A stretch of 64,000 nucleotides of DNA from Micromonospora echinospora (GCF_014203425.1 NZ_JACHJC010000001.1:1302001-1366000); one strand, 5' to 3'. Shown: positions 31,727-42,899, numbered from the stretch's first letter. Notes: generated by a model not told the origin, from the sequence alone. Made by a program: numbers and translations.

Positions 31727-33916
31727 TTGACGCTACGCGGGCGGTTGACGGCAGCCTTCCTCGCGGTGGTGCTCGGCCCCGTCCTGCTCGGCGCGCTCTT
31801 CGTCGGAGCCGCGCTGAGCGCCGTGGACCGCAGCCGCGCCACCGAGCGACTGGGCCTGGCCGCGGCCGGTGTGCGTACCTCGATCGACGCGCTCTGCCAG
31901 CAACTGCGCGCGGCGGCCGATGCGGTCGCGCTCGTGGGTGACCCGGCCGCCCGGTCGCGTGCGGCCGACCAGGTGGTCGGCCGAGGGCTGGCCGCCGCCG
32001 TGCTGATCGCCGACGCCGCCGGCCGCACCACCTATGTCACAGCGGGCGGCCCGGCCGGGCGCTGGCAGGACTGCGCCGGCGCCCCCGCCACCGGAGTGGG
32101 CGCGCTCTCCGCCCAGGTGCGGCTGCGCGACCCGGCCGGCACGGACCTCGGCGCCGTCGCCGCCGCCCAGCCCGTCGACCGGGCCTTCGTGGCGCGGCTC
32201 GCCGCCGTCACGGGCGTCGCGGTCACCCTCGTCGACGCCCCCGGGCAGATCACCCACACGACCGAGGACCAGGCGGTACGCGCAGCGGTGCTGGCCGCCG
32301 CCGGCAAGGCGCACGGGAACGGGGTGGCCGGGACGGGCGACGGCCGGTATGTGCGCCGGGTGGGCCCGATGCCCGGTCAACCGCTGCCGCTGGTGCTCTC
32401 GATTGCCGGTGAGCGCCCGCCCGGCCTGTACGGTGCGCTGATCGCGGCGGTGGCGCTGGCCGCCCTGCTGGCCGTGCTGACCGCCTGGCGGCTCGCCCGG
32501 GTGACCACCCGGCCGCTGGGCGAGCTGGCCGGGGCGGTGGACCGGGTGGCGCGGGGCGACCTGAGCGCCCGGGTGCCGGTGCGCAGCCGGGACGAGATCG
32601 GGCGGCTGGCCGGCGCGTTCAACCGGATGGCCCGGGAGACCGGCAGTTACGTGGCGGCGCTGACCAGCAGCCGGGACCAGCTCCGCAACCATCTGGCCGT
32701 GCTCGGCGACACGCTCGCCAGTACGCACGACCTGCAACGCATCCTCCGGGTGATCCTGGACAGCGCGATCGCCGCCACCGGCGCCCGGGCCGGCGCGGTG
32801 CTGCTTGTCGACGCCGAGGGCGTGCTCGTCGGCCGGTGCGTCGAAGGGCTGGCCGGACGCCGGCCCACAGGCGATCCGGCCGACCCGGCGACGCTGCGGG
32901 TGCCGGTCGGCGCCGGGGTGCTCGGCGCGGTCGCCGCCACCGGCGAGCCGCTGCGCGGCCGGTGGACCCCGCCTGAGACCCCGACCGGGGAGCCGTCCTG
33001 CGAGACGTACGTGGCGGTGCCGTTCGCCACGCCCGGCGGCGCCGAGTCGCGCGGCCCGGACCGTCCCGGCCACCCGCCCGCCGACGGCGAACCGCCCGGC
33101 TCGGCCTGCGCGGCGCTCGGCGTGCTCGTGCTCTACGACCGGCTCGGCGGGCCCGAGTTCCACGACGACGACGTGGTGACGCTGCGGACGTTCGCCGGGC
33201 ACGCGGCGGTCGCGGTGGAGAACGTCCGGGTGCACGAGGAGGCGCAGCGGCTCTCCCTCACCGACCCGCTGACCGGGTTGTGGAACTACCGCTACCTGCG
33301 CGAGTCGATCCGCCGGGAGGTGGAGCGGGCGAACCGGTTCGGCCGGATGCTCAGCGTGCTCGCGCTCGACCTGGACCGGTTCAAGCGCGTCAACGACACC
33401 TGGGGGCACGCCGCCGGGGACGCGGTGCTCGTCGAGTTCGCCCGCCGGGTACGCGGCGTGATCCGCGAGGTGGACCTGGCGTTCCGGCAGGGCGGCGAGG
33501 AGTTCGTGGTGCTGCTGCCGGAGACCGACGCGCGGGGCGCCACGATCGTCGCCGAGCGGCTCGGCGCGGTCGTACGGGACCAGCCGGTGACGGTCGAGGG
33601 GAACGCAGACGAACCGGTACGTGTGCCGGTGACCGTCTCCATCGGCATCGCCGTCTACCCGGACCACGCCGCCGACGGCCAGCAGGTGCTCGACGCCGCC
33701 GACGACGCGCTGTACGCGGCGAAGGCCGCGGGACGCGACGGCTACCGGCTGGCCCCGGCGCCCGATCCGGTTCCCACCCAGGAGATCCCGGTGGTGGCCG
33801 CCACCGTCAGCCCGCCGGACGGGCTGCCCCGGGCGGGCACGGCGGACGCGCCGGGCACCGTCCAGGGCGGCGCGTCTTCCGGTCCTCACCCGCCGCGGCA
33901 GAGCCGTGGCCGATAG
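31727..33916 (+). CDS. Membrane-bound diguanylate cyclase (HAMP-GAF-GGDEF)
   Basis: A 729-residue sensor. One helix lies at the N-terminus (FLAVVLGPVLLGALFVGAAL), then an outer sensor domain of about 210 residues, a second helix (LYGALIAAVALAALLAVLTAW), HAMP (RLARVTTRPLGELAGAVDRVARGDLSARVPV), a GAF-like domain and a C-terminal GGDEF domain (about residues 525-690). The active site reads GGEEF and is preceded five residues earlier by REVD, the RxxD inhibitory site, so it should be an active, product-inhibited cyclase. The TTG start follows GGGGGGAAG. It is inserted between 5-FCL and galU. Confidence 0.9.
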   Translation: MTLRGRLTAAFLAVVLGPVLLGALFVGAALSAVDRSRATERLGLAAAGVRTSIDALCQQLRAAADAVALVGDPAARSRAADQVVGRGLAAAVLIADAAGRTTYVTAGGPAGRWQDCAGAPATGVGALSAQVRLRDPAGTDLGAVAAAQPVDRAFVARLAAVTGVAVTLVDAPGQITHTTEDQAVRAAVLAAAGKAHGNGVAGTGDGRYVRRVGPMPGQPLPLVLSIAGERPPGLYGALIAAVALAALLAVLTAWRLARVTTRPLGELAGAVDRVARGDLSARVPVRSRDEIGRLAGAFNRMARETGSYVAALTSSRDQLRNHLAVLGDTLASTHDLQRILRVILDSAIAATGARAGAVLLVDAEGVLVGRCVEGLAGRRPTGDPADPATLRVPVGAGVLGAVAATGEPLRGRWTPPETPTGEPSCETYVAVPFATPGGAESRGPDRPGHPPADGEPPGSACAALGVLVLYDRLGGPEFHDDDVVTLRTFAGHAAVAVENVRVHEEAQRLSLTDPLTGLWNYRYLRESIRREVERANRFGRMLSVLALDLDRFKRVNDTWGHAAGDAVLVEFARRVRGVIREVDLAFRQGGEEFVVLLPETDARGATIVAERLGAVVRDQPVTVEGNADEPVRVPVTVSIGIAVYPDHAADGQQVLDAADDALYAAKAAGRDGYRLAPAPDPVPTQEIPVVAATVSPPDGLPRAGTADAPGTVQGGASSGPHPPRQSRGR

Positions 33917-33925
33917 TCTCGCGAC

Positions 33926-34915
33926 ATGTCGGAGCACTCAGCGAACCCCTCAGCGGCCCCCGGTCGCTCCCGCGCGGTCAAGGCCGTGATCCCGGCCGCC
34001 GGCCTGGCCACCCGGTTCCTGCCGGCCACCAAGGCGGTTCCCAAGGAACTGCTGCCGGTCGTCGACCGGCCGGTTCTGCAGTACATCGTCGAGGAGGCCG
34101 CGCAGGCCGGCATCGACGACATCCTGCTGATCACCGGTCGCGGCAAGACCTCGATGGTGGACCACTTCGACCGCCGGTCCGACCTGGAGGAACGGCTCGC
34201 CAAGAAGCCCGAGCTGCTGGCCGAGGTCAAGCGCACCGAGGAGCTGGCCGCGATCTACACGGTCCGCCAGCCGGAGCAGCTCGGCCTCGGTCACGCCGTC
34301 GGGTACGCCGAGTCGCACGTCGGCGACGCGCCCTTCGCGGTGCTGCTCGGCGACGAGTTCGTCAAGCCCTCCGAGCCGCTGCTGCCGGCCATGCTGGAGC
34401 TCCAGGCCCGCACCGGCGGCGTGGTGCTCGCCTTCTTCGAGGTCGACCCGGCCGAGACCAGCCGCTACGGCATCGCGTCGGTCGAGCCCGCCGAGTCGGA
34501 GTACGCCGACATCGCCGAGGTCGTCAAGGTCACCGGCATGGTGGAGAAGCCCAGCCCGGAGGACGCGCCCAGCAACCTGGCGGTCCTCGGCCGGTACGTG
34601 CTCCCGGGGAAGATCTTCGACGCGATCCGGCGTACCGACCCGGGCAGCGGCGGCGAGATCCAGCTGACCGACGCGATGGAGTTGCTGCGTACCGAGGGGG
34701 TGCCGGTGCACGCGATCGTCTACCGGGGCACCCGCTACGACACCGGCATGCCGCTGGGCTACCTGCAGACCGTGGTGCAGATCGCGGCCGAGCGGGAGGA
34801 CCTGGGCGCCGAGTTCCGCAAGTGGCTGGCCGAGTTCGTCAACAACGGCGACGAGACGGTCACCGCGGCGATCCTCAACGGCGTGCGTGACGCGTCCGGC
34901 GGTGCCGATACATGA
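33926..34915 (+). CDS. galU: UTP-glucose-1-phosphate uridylyltransferase
   Basis: A 329-residue GalU that makes UDP-glucose for cell-wall and storage glycans. Motifs: AVIPAAGLATRFLPATKAVPKELLPV (nucleotide loop), VDRPVLQYIVEEAAQAGIDDI, LGLGHAVGYAES, FAVLLGDEFVKP, and IQLTDAMELL with ARG-like YRGTRYDTGMPLGYLQT. TAGTCT ends six bases before the ATG. Its stop overlaps the next start (ATGA), so galU and glp are translated together. Confidence 0.95.
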   Translation: MSEHSANPSAAPGRSRAVKAVIPAAGLATRFLPATKAVPKELLPVVDRPVLQYIVEEAAQAGIDDILLITGRGKTSMVDHFDRRSDLEERLAKKPELLAEVKRTEELAAIYTVRQPEQLGLGHAVGYAESHVGDAPFAVLLGDEFVKPSEPLLPAMLELQARTGGVVLAFFEVDPAETSRYGIASVEPAESEYADIAEVVKVTGMVEKPSPEDAPSNLAVLGRYVLPGKIFDAIRRTDPGSGGEIQLTDAMELLRTEGVPVHAIVYRGTRYDTGMPLGYLQTVVQIAAEREDLGAEFRKWLAEFVNNGDETVTAAILNGVRDASGGADT

Positions 34916-36225
34916 CCGCGACGGCCGACGCCGAGGCGGCCGCGAACGAGTTGACGCCGCTCGCCGACTACCTGGGCAGTGTGCTGCGCAGGTTACGCGC
35001 GCTGCCTCCACTCGACCTCGACCTGACCCAGGCGTACGGCAACGTGCTCGCCGAGGACGTGGTCGCCCCGCACTCGTACCCCGCCTTCGACCAGGCGGCG
35101 GTGGACGGGTACGCCGCGCGCTGGGAGGACATCTCCGGTGGGAGTCGGGGGCCGGGCTACGTCCCGGCCCCCTCCGGTATGCCCGGTGGCCGCAGCATCC
35201 GCCTCAACGTCGTCGGTGACCTGGGCGCGGCGAGCTGGCGGCCGGTGCGGCTCACCCCCGGCTCGTGCTTCTCGGTCGCGGCGGGCGCGCCGCTGCCGAT
35301 CGGGGCCGACGTGGTCGTCCCGGTGGAGTGGACCGACCAGGGCATGGCCGCCGTCGAGATCTTCCGCGCACCCAAACGGGGGTACGGCCTGCGCCGCGCC
35401 GGGGAGGAACTGGTCGCCGGGACGCTGCTCGCCCGCGCCGGCGCGTACGTCTCACCGGCGCTCGTAGCGGTGTTCGCCGCCACCGGCATCGGGCACGTCG
35501 TGGTACGCCCCAGTCCGCGCGTGGTCATCGTGGCCACCGGCGACGAACTGGTCGACGTGGGCCGGGGCAGCCAGGCCGGGCAGGTGGTGGACACCAACTC
35601 GCACGCGCTCACCGCGGCGGCGGCCGAGGCGGGCGGGCTCGCGTACCGGGTGGGGATCTGCGACGACGACCCGGAGGCGCTGCGCGGCCTGCTGGAGGAC
35701 CAGACGCTGCGGGCCGACCTGATCATCACCACCGGCGGCACCGGCACCGGCCCGGGTGACATGGTCCGCCGCATCCTGTCCCGCCGCGACGGCGGCCGGG
35801 CCGGACCGGTCACGTTCACAGAGGTGGCCCTTTATCCGGGAACGGCTCTCGGGTTCGGTACGGTCGGTGCCGAGGAGGTGCCGGTGGTGTGTCTTCCCGG
35901 CGAGCCCGGCGCGGCGCTCATCGGCTTCGAGGTGCTTGCCCGGCCGGCCATCCAGCTGCTGGCCGGCGCCGAGCCGGTGTTCCGGCCGAGCGTCCGCGCG
36001 CACCTGCTGGAGACCGTCTCGTCGCCGGCCGGGCTGCGCGAGTTCCGGCCCGCGCACGTCGCCGAGCGGCGCGGCGGCGGGTACACGGTGCAGCCGCTCG
36101 CCGGTGGCCCGTACACGCTGTCCGGCCTGGCCGAGGCGAACGGCCTGCTGGTGCTCGGCGAGCGGGTGAACACCGCCGCCGCGGGGTCCACGGTCGACGT
36201 GCTCCTGCTGGACCGGCGCCGGTGA
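34912..36225 (+). CDS. glp: Gephyrin/MoeA-like protein, probable divisome factor Glp
   Basis: 437 residues with the full MoeA domain order: domain I/II (APHSYPAFDQAAVDGYAARWED), domain III (VIVATGDELVDVG, DTNSHALTAAAAEAGG, IITTGGTGTGPGDMV) and domain IV. It is fused by overlap to galU and followed by rimJ and glpR, the order in which Corynebacterium Glp, a gephyrin-like protein that binds FtsZ, lies next to its membrane receptor GlpR. Enzymatic molybdenum-cofactor synthesis is possible too, but no other moa/mog genes are near. The function is assigned from synteny. Confidence 0.85.
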   Translation: MTATADAEAAANELTPLADYLGSVLRRLRALPPLDLDLTQAYGNVLAEDVVAPHSYPAFDQAAVDGYAARWEDISGGSRGPGYVPAPSGMPGGRSIRLNVVGDLGAASWRPVRLTPGSCFSVAAGAPLPIGADVVVPVEWTDQGMAAVEIFRAPKRGYGLRRAGEELVAGTLLARAGAYVSPALVAVFAATGIGHVVVRPSPRVVIVATGDELVDVGRGSQAGQVVDTNSHALTAAAAEAGGLAYRVGICDDDPEALRGLLEDQTLRADLIITTGGTGTGPGDMVRRILSRRDGGRAGPVTFTEVALYPGTALGFGTVGAEEVPVVCLPGEPGAALIGFEVLARPAIQLLAGAEPVFRPSVRAHLLETVSSPAGLREFRPAHVAERRGGGYTVQPLAGGPYTLSGLAEANGLLVLGERVNTAAAGSTVDVLLLDRRR

Positions 36226-36277
36226 GCGCGGGGAGTGATCTCGGAAGCCGCGCCGTCGCGAACGGAAGGTCGGCTCG

Positions 36278-36919
36278 GTGAGGTTCTGGCGGGCTCCGGG
36301 ATGGCCGGCGGTGCTTGTGGACGGCCCGGTGGTGCTGCGGCCGTACCGGCGTTCGGACGCCGGCGCCTGGTCGGAGATCCGGCGCGCGAACCGCGAGTGG
36401 CTGGCGCCGTGGGAGTCGCACGTGCCGGGCGGCTGGTACGAGACCAACTCGCCCGCGGCGTTCCGGCTGGTCCACGCCGACCAGCGCAAGTCCGCGCGCA
36501 GCGGTGAGGGCATGCCGTTCGCGGTGTGCCTGCGGGAGGACGGCCGGGAGCGGCTGGTCGGTCACGTCAACATCGGCAGCATCGTGCGGCGGGCGTTCTG
36601 TTCCGGGTACGTGGGCTACTGGGTGGACTCCCGGGTGGCCGGCCGGGGCGTGATCCCGACCGCTGTCGCGCTCGCCGTGGACCACGCCTTCGGGCCCGGC
36701 GGGCTGCACCGGATCGAGGTGAACATCCGGCCGGAGAACATGCCGTCCCGCCGGGTGGTGGAGAAGCTCGGCTTCCGCGAGGAGGCCTATCACGTGCGCT
36801 ACATGCACATCGACGGCGCGTGGCGCGACCACATCGGATACGCGATGACCGGCGAGGAAGTAGTGGCCGAGGGCGGCTTGCTGGCGCGGTGGCACCGCGT
36901 ACGTGACAACCGCCGCTGA
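36278..36919 (+). CDS. rimJ: GNAT N-acetyltransferase (RimJ-like)
   Basis: A 213-residue GNAT enzyme of the ribosomal-protein-alanine acetyltransferase type. GPVVLRPYRRSDAGAW is the first strand, LVGHVNIGSIVRRAFCSGYVGYWVDSRVAGRGVIPTAVAL carries the acetyl-CoA loop (RVAGRGV), and IEVNIRPENMPSRRVVEKLGFREEAY is the final helix pair. In mycobacteria a rimJ gene occupies the same place between moeA/glp and glpR. The true substrate may not be a ribosomal protein. AAGG precedes the GTG. Confidence 0.87.
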   Translation: MRFWRAPGWPAVLVDGPVVLRPYRRSDAGAWSEIRRANREWLAPWESHVPGGWYETNSPAAFRLVHADQRKSARSGEGMPFAVCLREDGRERLVGHVNIGSIVRRAFCSGYVGYWVDSRVAGRGVIPTAVALAVDHAFGPGGLHRIEVNIRPENMPSRRVVEKLGFREEAYHVRYMHIDGAWRDHIGYAMTGEEVVAEGGLLARWHRVRDNRR

Positions 36920-37094
36920 CGTGCTCGCCCGGCGCGGCGCACTGTGAACTGGGTCGACGGCCCGTAACCTCAAGTAACTGCAAGCTATGGCAAGCGCTGC
37001 CCGCCCGCACGAAGTGCGCCGTAAACGACGGTCGACGGAACAAGTTGCGGCGGGTGGCGCTCGCCAGAGAACTTTGGTGACGGGAGGGGTGAGG

Positions 37095-37871
37095 GTGCCC
37101 ACGTCGGTGCTCCTCGCCGTCCTCGCCGCCGCCGGTCTGCTCGCCCTCGCTCCGGCGCTGGTCCGCCGGTACGACGCCACCGAGCGGCTGGTGGCGGAGC
37201 GGGCGCAGTCGACGGCGCGGGTGCTCCAGCGCCAGCGTCGACGGCGCACCGTGCCCGGGCGGCGACCGCTGCACCCGCCACGCTCCCTCGTGGTGACCCT
37301 CAGTGAAGACTCCGATACGGGTAGTCTCGCCCGCCCGGTCTCCGCGCCACCGCTGCGCCGCCGTTCCGGTCGGCTCCGGCCTGTCTCCGCCGTCCCGGCA
37401 CAGTCCCGCCGACGGAACCCGCCCCGGCGGCGGCACACCCCGGCGATCTACCGTCGGCGCCGGGTGCTCGCCGCGCTGCTGCTGCTCAACCTGGTGGAAC
37501 TGGGCGGCGTGGTGCTCGTCGGACCCGGGTTCTGGATCAGCGTCTCGGTCACCGGCGCGCTGCTCGTGGCGTACGTCGTACACCTGCGGCAGCGCGCCCT
37601 GGCCGAGCGTCGGCGGCGGCGCGCGGACGCCCGGGAGGCGGCCTGGCTGGCCGCCCGCCAGGCCGAGGTGCGCCGCGAGCAGGCCCGGCGCGCGGCGGCC
37701 CGCCGGGAGGCGCAGCGCCGGCTGGCCGCCCAGCGCGAGGCGGTCCGGCGTACGGCAATGGGGCTGGATCGTCCCGCGGACCTGCCGCCCGCGGCCAGCG
37801 GTGGCTCGGTGTCCTACCGGCGGGCGGGCGGCCTGCGCGGACGCCCCTACCAGTCCGGCCGAGGCGCCTGA
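37095..37871 (+). CDS. glpR: Divisome membrane receptor GlpR / SepX-like
   Basis: 258 residues. The N-terminal helix (VPTSVLLAVLAAAGLLALAPALV) is followed by a basic cytoplasmic stretch with RYDATERLVAERAQSTARVLQRQRRRR. Two more helices (VLAALLLLNLVELGGVVLVG; WISVSVTGALLVAYVVHL) and a long Arg/Ala-rich coiled region (ARRAAARREAQRRLAAQREAVRR) complete it. GGGAGG lies seven bases before GTG 37095, which removes 36 residues of a longer frame. SepX in Streptomyces and GlpR in Corynebacterium share this position behind rimJ and act in septum formation. Confidence 0.85.
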   Translation: MPTSVLLAVLAAAGLLALAPALVRRYDATERLVAERAQSTARVLQRQRRRRTVPGRRPLHPPRSLVVTLSEDSDTGSLARPVSAPPLRRRSGRLRPVSAVPAQSRRRNPPRRRHTPAIYRRRRVLAALLLLNLVELGGVVLVGPGFWISVSVTGALLVAYVVHLRQRALAERRRRRADAREAAWLAARQAEVRREQARRAAARREAQRRLAAQREAVRRTAMGLDRPADLPPAASGGSVSYRRAGGLRGRPYQSGRGA

Positions 37872-37917
37872 CGCCCTCGCGCGGCGTGGCCCTCGACCGC
37901 GCATGATCGCCCAGCGG

Positions 37918-37968
37918 GTGGAACGCCATGGGTGTCTCCGGCCCTCCATGACACCCATGACGTTCCAC
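37918..37968. repeat. Inverted repeat, 19-bp arms with one mismatch
   Basis: GTGGAACGCCATGGGTGTC (37918-37936) and GACACCCATGACGTTCCAC (37950-37968) are complementary except at one base; the loop is 13 nt. GATCGCC before and GGCGATC after it may extend the structure. No coding sense. Confidence 0.75.
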
Positions 37969-37997
37969 TCACGCGGTTCGCGTCGCCCGCGGCGGGC

Positions 37998-38045
37998 GAT
38001 CTTGGAAGAATTGGGCCCTTCCGGGGGCCGCTTTCTTCCAAGATC
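37998..38045. repeat. Palindromic element, family A copy 1
   Basis: GATCTTGGAAGAA (37998-38010) and TTCTTCCAAGATC (38033-38045) pair perfectly around an inner GGGCCC / GGGGGCC core. The same element occurs at 49179-49226. Confidence 0.85.
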
Positions 38046-38089
38046 TACGGGTGCGGTGGGGCGGTTCGCGCCGTGGGGGCGCGACCTGT

Positions 38090-38095
38090 TAGCCT
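38090..38095 (+). promoter_or_regulatory. Candidate -10 of the tRNA-Ala promoter
   Basis: TAGCCT fits TANNNT about 57 nt before the tRNA; a -35 is not clear. CCCACCC...GGGTGGG (38105-38128) forms a hairpin in the presumed 5' leader. Confidence 0.35.
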
Positions 38096-38151
38096 TGTCG
38101 CCGGCCCACCCGGTGAAAGCTGGGTGGGACCGACGCCGGTTCGCCGGCGGA

Positions 38152-38225
38152 GGGGCTGTGGCGCAGACCGGTAGCGCACCTCGTTCGCATCGAGGGGGTC
38201 AGGGGTTCAAATCCCCTCAGCTCCA
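38152..38225 (+). tRNA. tRNA-Ala, anticodon CGC
   Basis: The cloverleaf is complete: acceptor GGGGCTG pairs with CAGCTCC, the D stem is GCGC/GCGC, the anticodon stem is CCTCG/CGAGG with loop TTCGCAT, and the T arm is AGGGG TTCAAAT CCCCT. The anticodon CGC reads the codon GCG. The acceptor has the G3:U70 wobble pair that marks alanine tRNAs. The 3' CCA is not encoded (ACCC follows). Confidence 0.95.
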
Positions 38226-38233
38226 CCCAGTTC

Positions 38234-38267
38234 AAAGGCCGTTTCCCGTGGTGGGAGACGGCCTTTT
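38234..38267 (+). terminator. Terminator behind tRNA-Ala
   Basis: AAAGGCCGTTTCCC (38234-38247) pairs with GGGAGACGGCCTTT (38253-38266) with one G-U, and a short T run follows. It may also serve the convergent gene at 38282. Confidence 0.85.
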
Positions 38268-38281
38268 CGAACGCGTCCGCG

Positions 38282-38977
38282 TCAGTCGAACAGCCGGTCG
38301 AGCGCTTCCTGTTCGAGGTCGCGCCAGCGCTCGGCGTCCTTCAGCGCCTTGGCGATCTCCTTCTCGTTGAGGTGATGGGCGCCCTCCTCGCGGATGCACG
38401 CGACGCTGAACGGCCCGCCGACCGACGGCGAGGTCCGCTCCAGCGCCTCAAGCACCCGAACCACGCCCACCACGCCGTACTCGACGGGGCGTGTGGTCAT
38501 CCGGAAGTGGGACAGCAGCGCGCCGGCCTGCTGGGCCATCGGCGCGCCGGAGCCGATGGCGTGGAAGCCCACGTCCTCGTAGCGGCCGATGAGCCCGTTG
38601 GGGTTGATCTCCACGATCCACGGCCCGCCCTGGCTGTAGCCGGCCGCGAGCAGGTACGCCGACACCCCGCCGCCGGCGCCCTCGCCGGGCACGTCCGGGA
38701 TGTAGTTCTCGTAGTGCTTCTTGAAGACGGGCAGGACGCGCTCCTGCAACTCGTCGCCGATGTCCGGCGCTTCGAGGATGGCGGTAGCCGATTCCTGGAG
38801 AAGAGGGCGCAGGTCGTTGAGCACTCCCCGCGCGCCGCTGCCGCCCCAGGCGGCGCAGTCGCCCAGCGGATGCAGCTTCTGGGCGGGGAAGCTCAGACCA
38901 CGGCCGCTCTCGGTGATCTGGGAGTCCGCGCCGATCACCACCCCGTCGTCGCAGACAACGGCGAGTACGACGGTCAT
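38282..38977 (-). CDS. Proteasome-beta-like Ntn hydrolase
   Basis: A 231-residue protein whose second residue aligns with the catalytic threonine of proteasome beta subunits: MTVVLAVVCDDGVVIGADS. Numbering from that Thr, Asp17 (GAD) and Lys33 (PAQK) are in the canonical positions, followed by GGSGARGVLNDLRP and VGFHAIGSGAPMAQQAGALLSHF. There is no propeptide, so only Met removal is needed for activation. It is not PrcB, which carries a long propeptide and lies beside prcA/mpa. GGAGGACC precedes the ATG. Whether it assembles into a ring or has a peptide or amide substrate is unknown. Confidence 0.82.
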   Translation of the reverse strand: MTVVLAVVCDDGVVIGADSQITESGRGLSFPAQKLHPLGDCAAWGGSGARGVLNDLRPLLQESATAILEAPDIGDELQERVLPVFKKHYENYIPDVPGEGAGGGVSAYLLAAGYSQGGPWIVEINPNGLIGRYEDVGFHAIGSGAPMAQQAGALLSHFRMTTRPVEYGVVGVVRVLEALERTSPSVGGPFSVACIREEGAHHLNEKEIAKALKDAERWRDLEQEALDRLFD

Positions 38978-39084
38978 GAGGTCCTCCTGTGCAGGGGTGC
39001 GGGGTTGGGCGCGAGGTACCCGGCATCCCGCCCGCCTACACCCCGGCGGGTGTCGGCCCGCTCACTACCCGGACCAGAATCCCC

Positions 39085-39867
39085 TTACATGACGGTGGCG
39101 GCGGTGAGGAAGAACGTGACCGCGTACGTGAACCGGCCCGCCTCGACCGCCTCGTCGAACTGCTCTTCGAACGCGCGAGCCTCGGCGGGGTCGAGTACGC
39201 CGCGCTGAGCCGCCGTGTCAGCCCAACTGCGCAGGCCGAGAACGTTGTCGGCGGCGCTCGGGTCCCGAACCAGCAGCGTTCGGGGCTCGACGGTGACGTC
39301 GGCCAGGCCGAGCGTGGCGAGAATCCCGGCGTGCTGGTGAGCCAGGGTGCCGTTGCGGAGCATGACGTCGGCCCGGAACCTCAGCACGCGCCGGGCAAGA
39401 TCCTGGTCGGCGATGTCGAGCACCTGCGTGTCGTAGTCGGGGTCCGCGAGAACGATCCGGCCACCCGGGCGGACGACTCTGGCGAGTTCCCTGATCGCGG
39501 CGTGCGGATCGGCGAGGTGCTGCACGGTGCGGTCGGCCCAGGCGCCGTCGATCGAGTCGTCGAGGAACGGCAGCTGATGCGCGTCGGCGACGGCGCACTG
39601 GGTCAAGTCACGGGCTCGCATGGCCAGAGCCATGGTCAGGGAACGATCCACCGTCAGCACGGTGACGTCGTGATCGTTCCTCAGGCGGACCGCGCTCGCC
39701 CCGGTGCCCGCACCGACGTCGAGGTAGCGCCGGCCGGGCGAGGGGCGGAGCAACTCGCGTACCCGCTGCTGGTATGCCTGGTAGAAGGGCTCGCCGGTCA
39801 GGCGGTCGAGCACGCCCACCCACGATTTCGGGTCCGGCTGCCGGTCGACATCCGTGAATCCGTGCAC
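39085..39867 (-). CDS. Class I SAM-dependent methyltransferase
   Basis: 260 residues. The binding loop is YLDVGAGTGASAVRL, then the acid VLTVDRSLTMALAMRARD, CAVADAHQLPFLDDSIDGAW, and HLADPHAAIRELARVVRPGGRIVLADPDYDTQVLD (UbiE/Arsenite-type core). The C-terminal part (LVRDPSAADNVLGLRSWADTAAQRGVLD) would form the substrate cap. The substrate is unknown. TAGGCT ends seven bases before GTG 39867, so the transcript is probably leaderless. Confidence 0.85.
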   Translation of the reverse strand: MHGFTDVDRQPDPKSWVGVLDRLTGEPFYQAYQQRVRELLRPSPGRRYLDVGAGTGASAVRLRNDHDVTVLTVDRSLTMALAMRARDLTQCAVADAHQLPFLDDSIDGAWADRTVQHLADPHAAIRELARVVRPGGRIVLADPDYDTQVLDIADQDLARRVLRFRADVMLRNGTLAHQHAGILATLGLADVTVEPRTLLVRDPSAADNVLGLRSWADTAAQRGVLDPAEARAFEEQFDEAVEAGRFTYAVTFFLTAATVM

Positions 39868-39919
39868 GATCTGGAGCCTATTGCGCTGCTGTCGGTTGAT
39901 CCCGCAGCGCCGACGCGTG

Positions 39920-40303
39920 TCAGCGGGGCCGCTTGTCCTCGACGTGTACGACGGTCAGCTCATGGCCGTCTCGATTGCGCTTGTGGCGCCCGTACAGACC
40001 CACCGCAAGGTCGCTGTCGTCCGAGACCTCGTCCGGGCCGACGTAGGTCAACACGTCGTTGTGATGGCCGTAGACCGCCCAGCCGGGGCCGGGATCGAGC
40101 GTGACGGTACCGAAGTCCGCAGAAGGTGAGCCGACGTGGACGGGGCCGTACTCGCGCAGGATCTCGACGGCCTGTGCGGCGAGGTCGACGCCCGGCGCGG
40201 GGTCCGGTAGGACGACGCACGTGCCGTGCGCGAACACGACCCAGGACTTGCCGTCCCCCAGGATGATGCGGCGCCAGATGTCGGCCAGGTTGTCATTGGA
40301 CAT
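39920..40303 (-). CDS. Small conserved hypothetical protein
   Basis: 127 residues, soluble: MSNDNLADIWRRIILGDGKS then WVVFAHGTCVVLP..., with a second part (WAVYGHHNDVLTYVGPDEVSDD) and a C-terminal VHVEDKRPR. No cysteine motifs. It resembles short actinobacterial proteins of unknown function. AATGAT ends seven bases before ATG 40303; an ATG at 40315 is also in frame. It lies 52 bp upstream of the methyltransferase in the same direction. Confidence 0.65.
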   Translation of the reverse strand: MSNDNLADIWRRIILGDGKSWVVFAHGTCVVLPDPAPGVDLAAQAVEILREYGPVHVGSPSADFGTVTLDPGPGWAVYGHHNDVLTYVGPDEVSDDSDLAVGLYGRHKRNRDGHELTVVHVEDKRPR

Positions 40304-40336
40304 GAAGCTGATCATTGCCGAGGCCGTGCGCCGTCG

Positions 40337-42899
<2,563 letters not shown>

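Noticed and set aside
37872..38151. Integrated element or attachment site at tRNA-Ala
   Set aside because: No duplicated tRNA 3' end and no integrase; only small palindromes are present.
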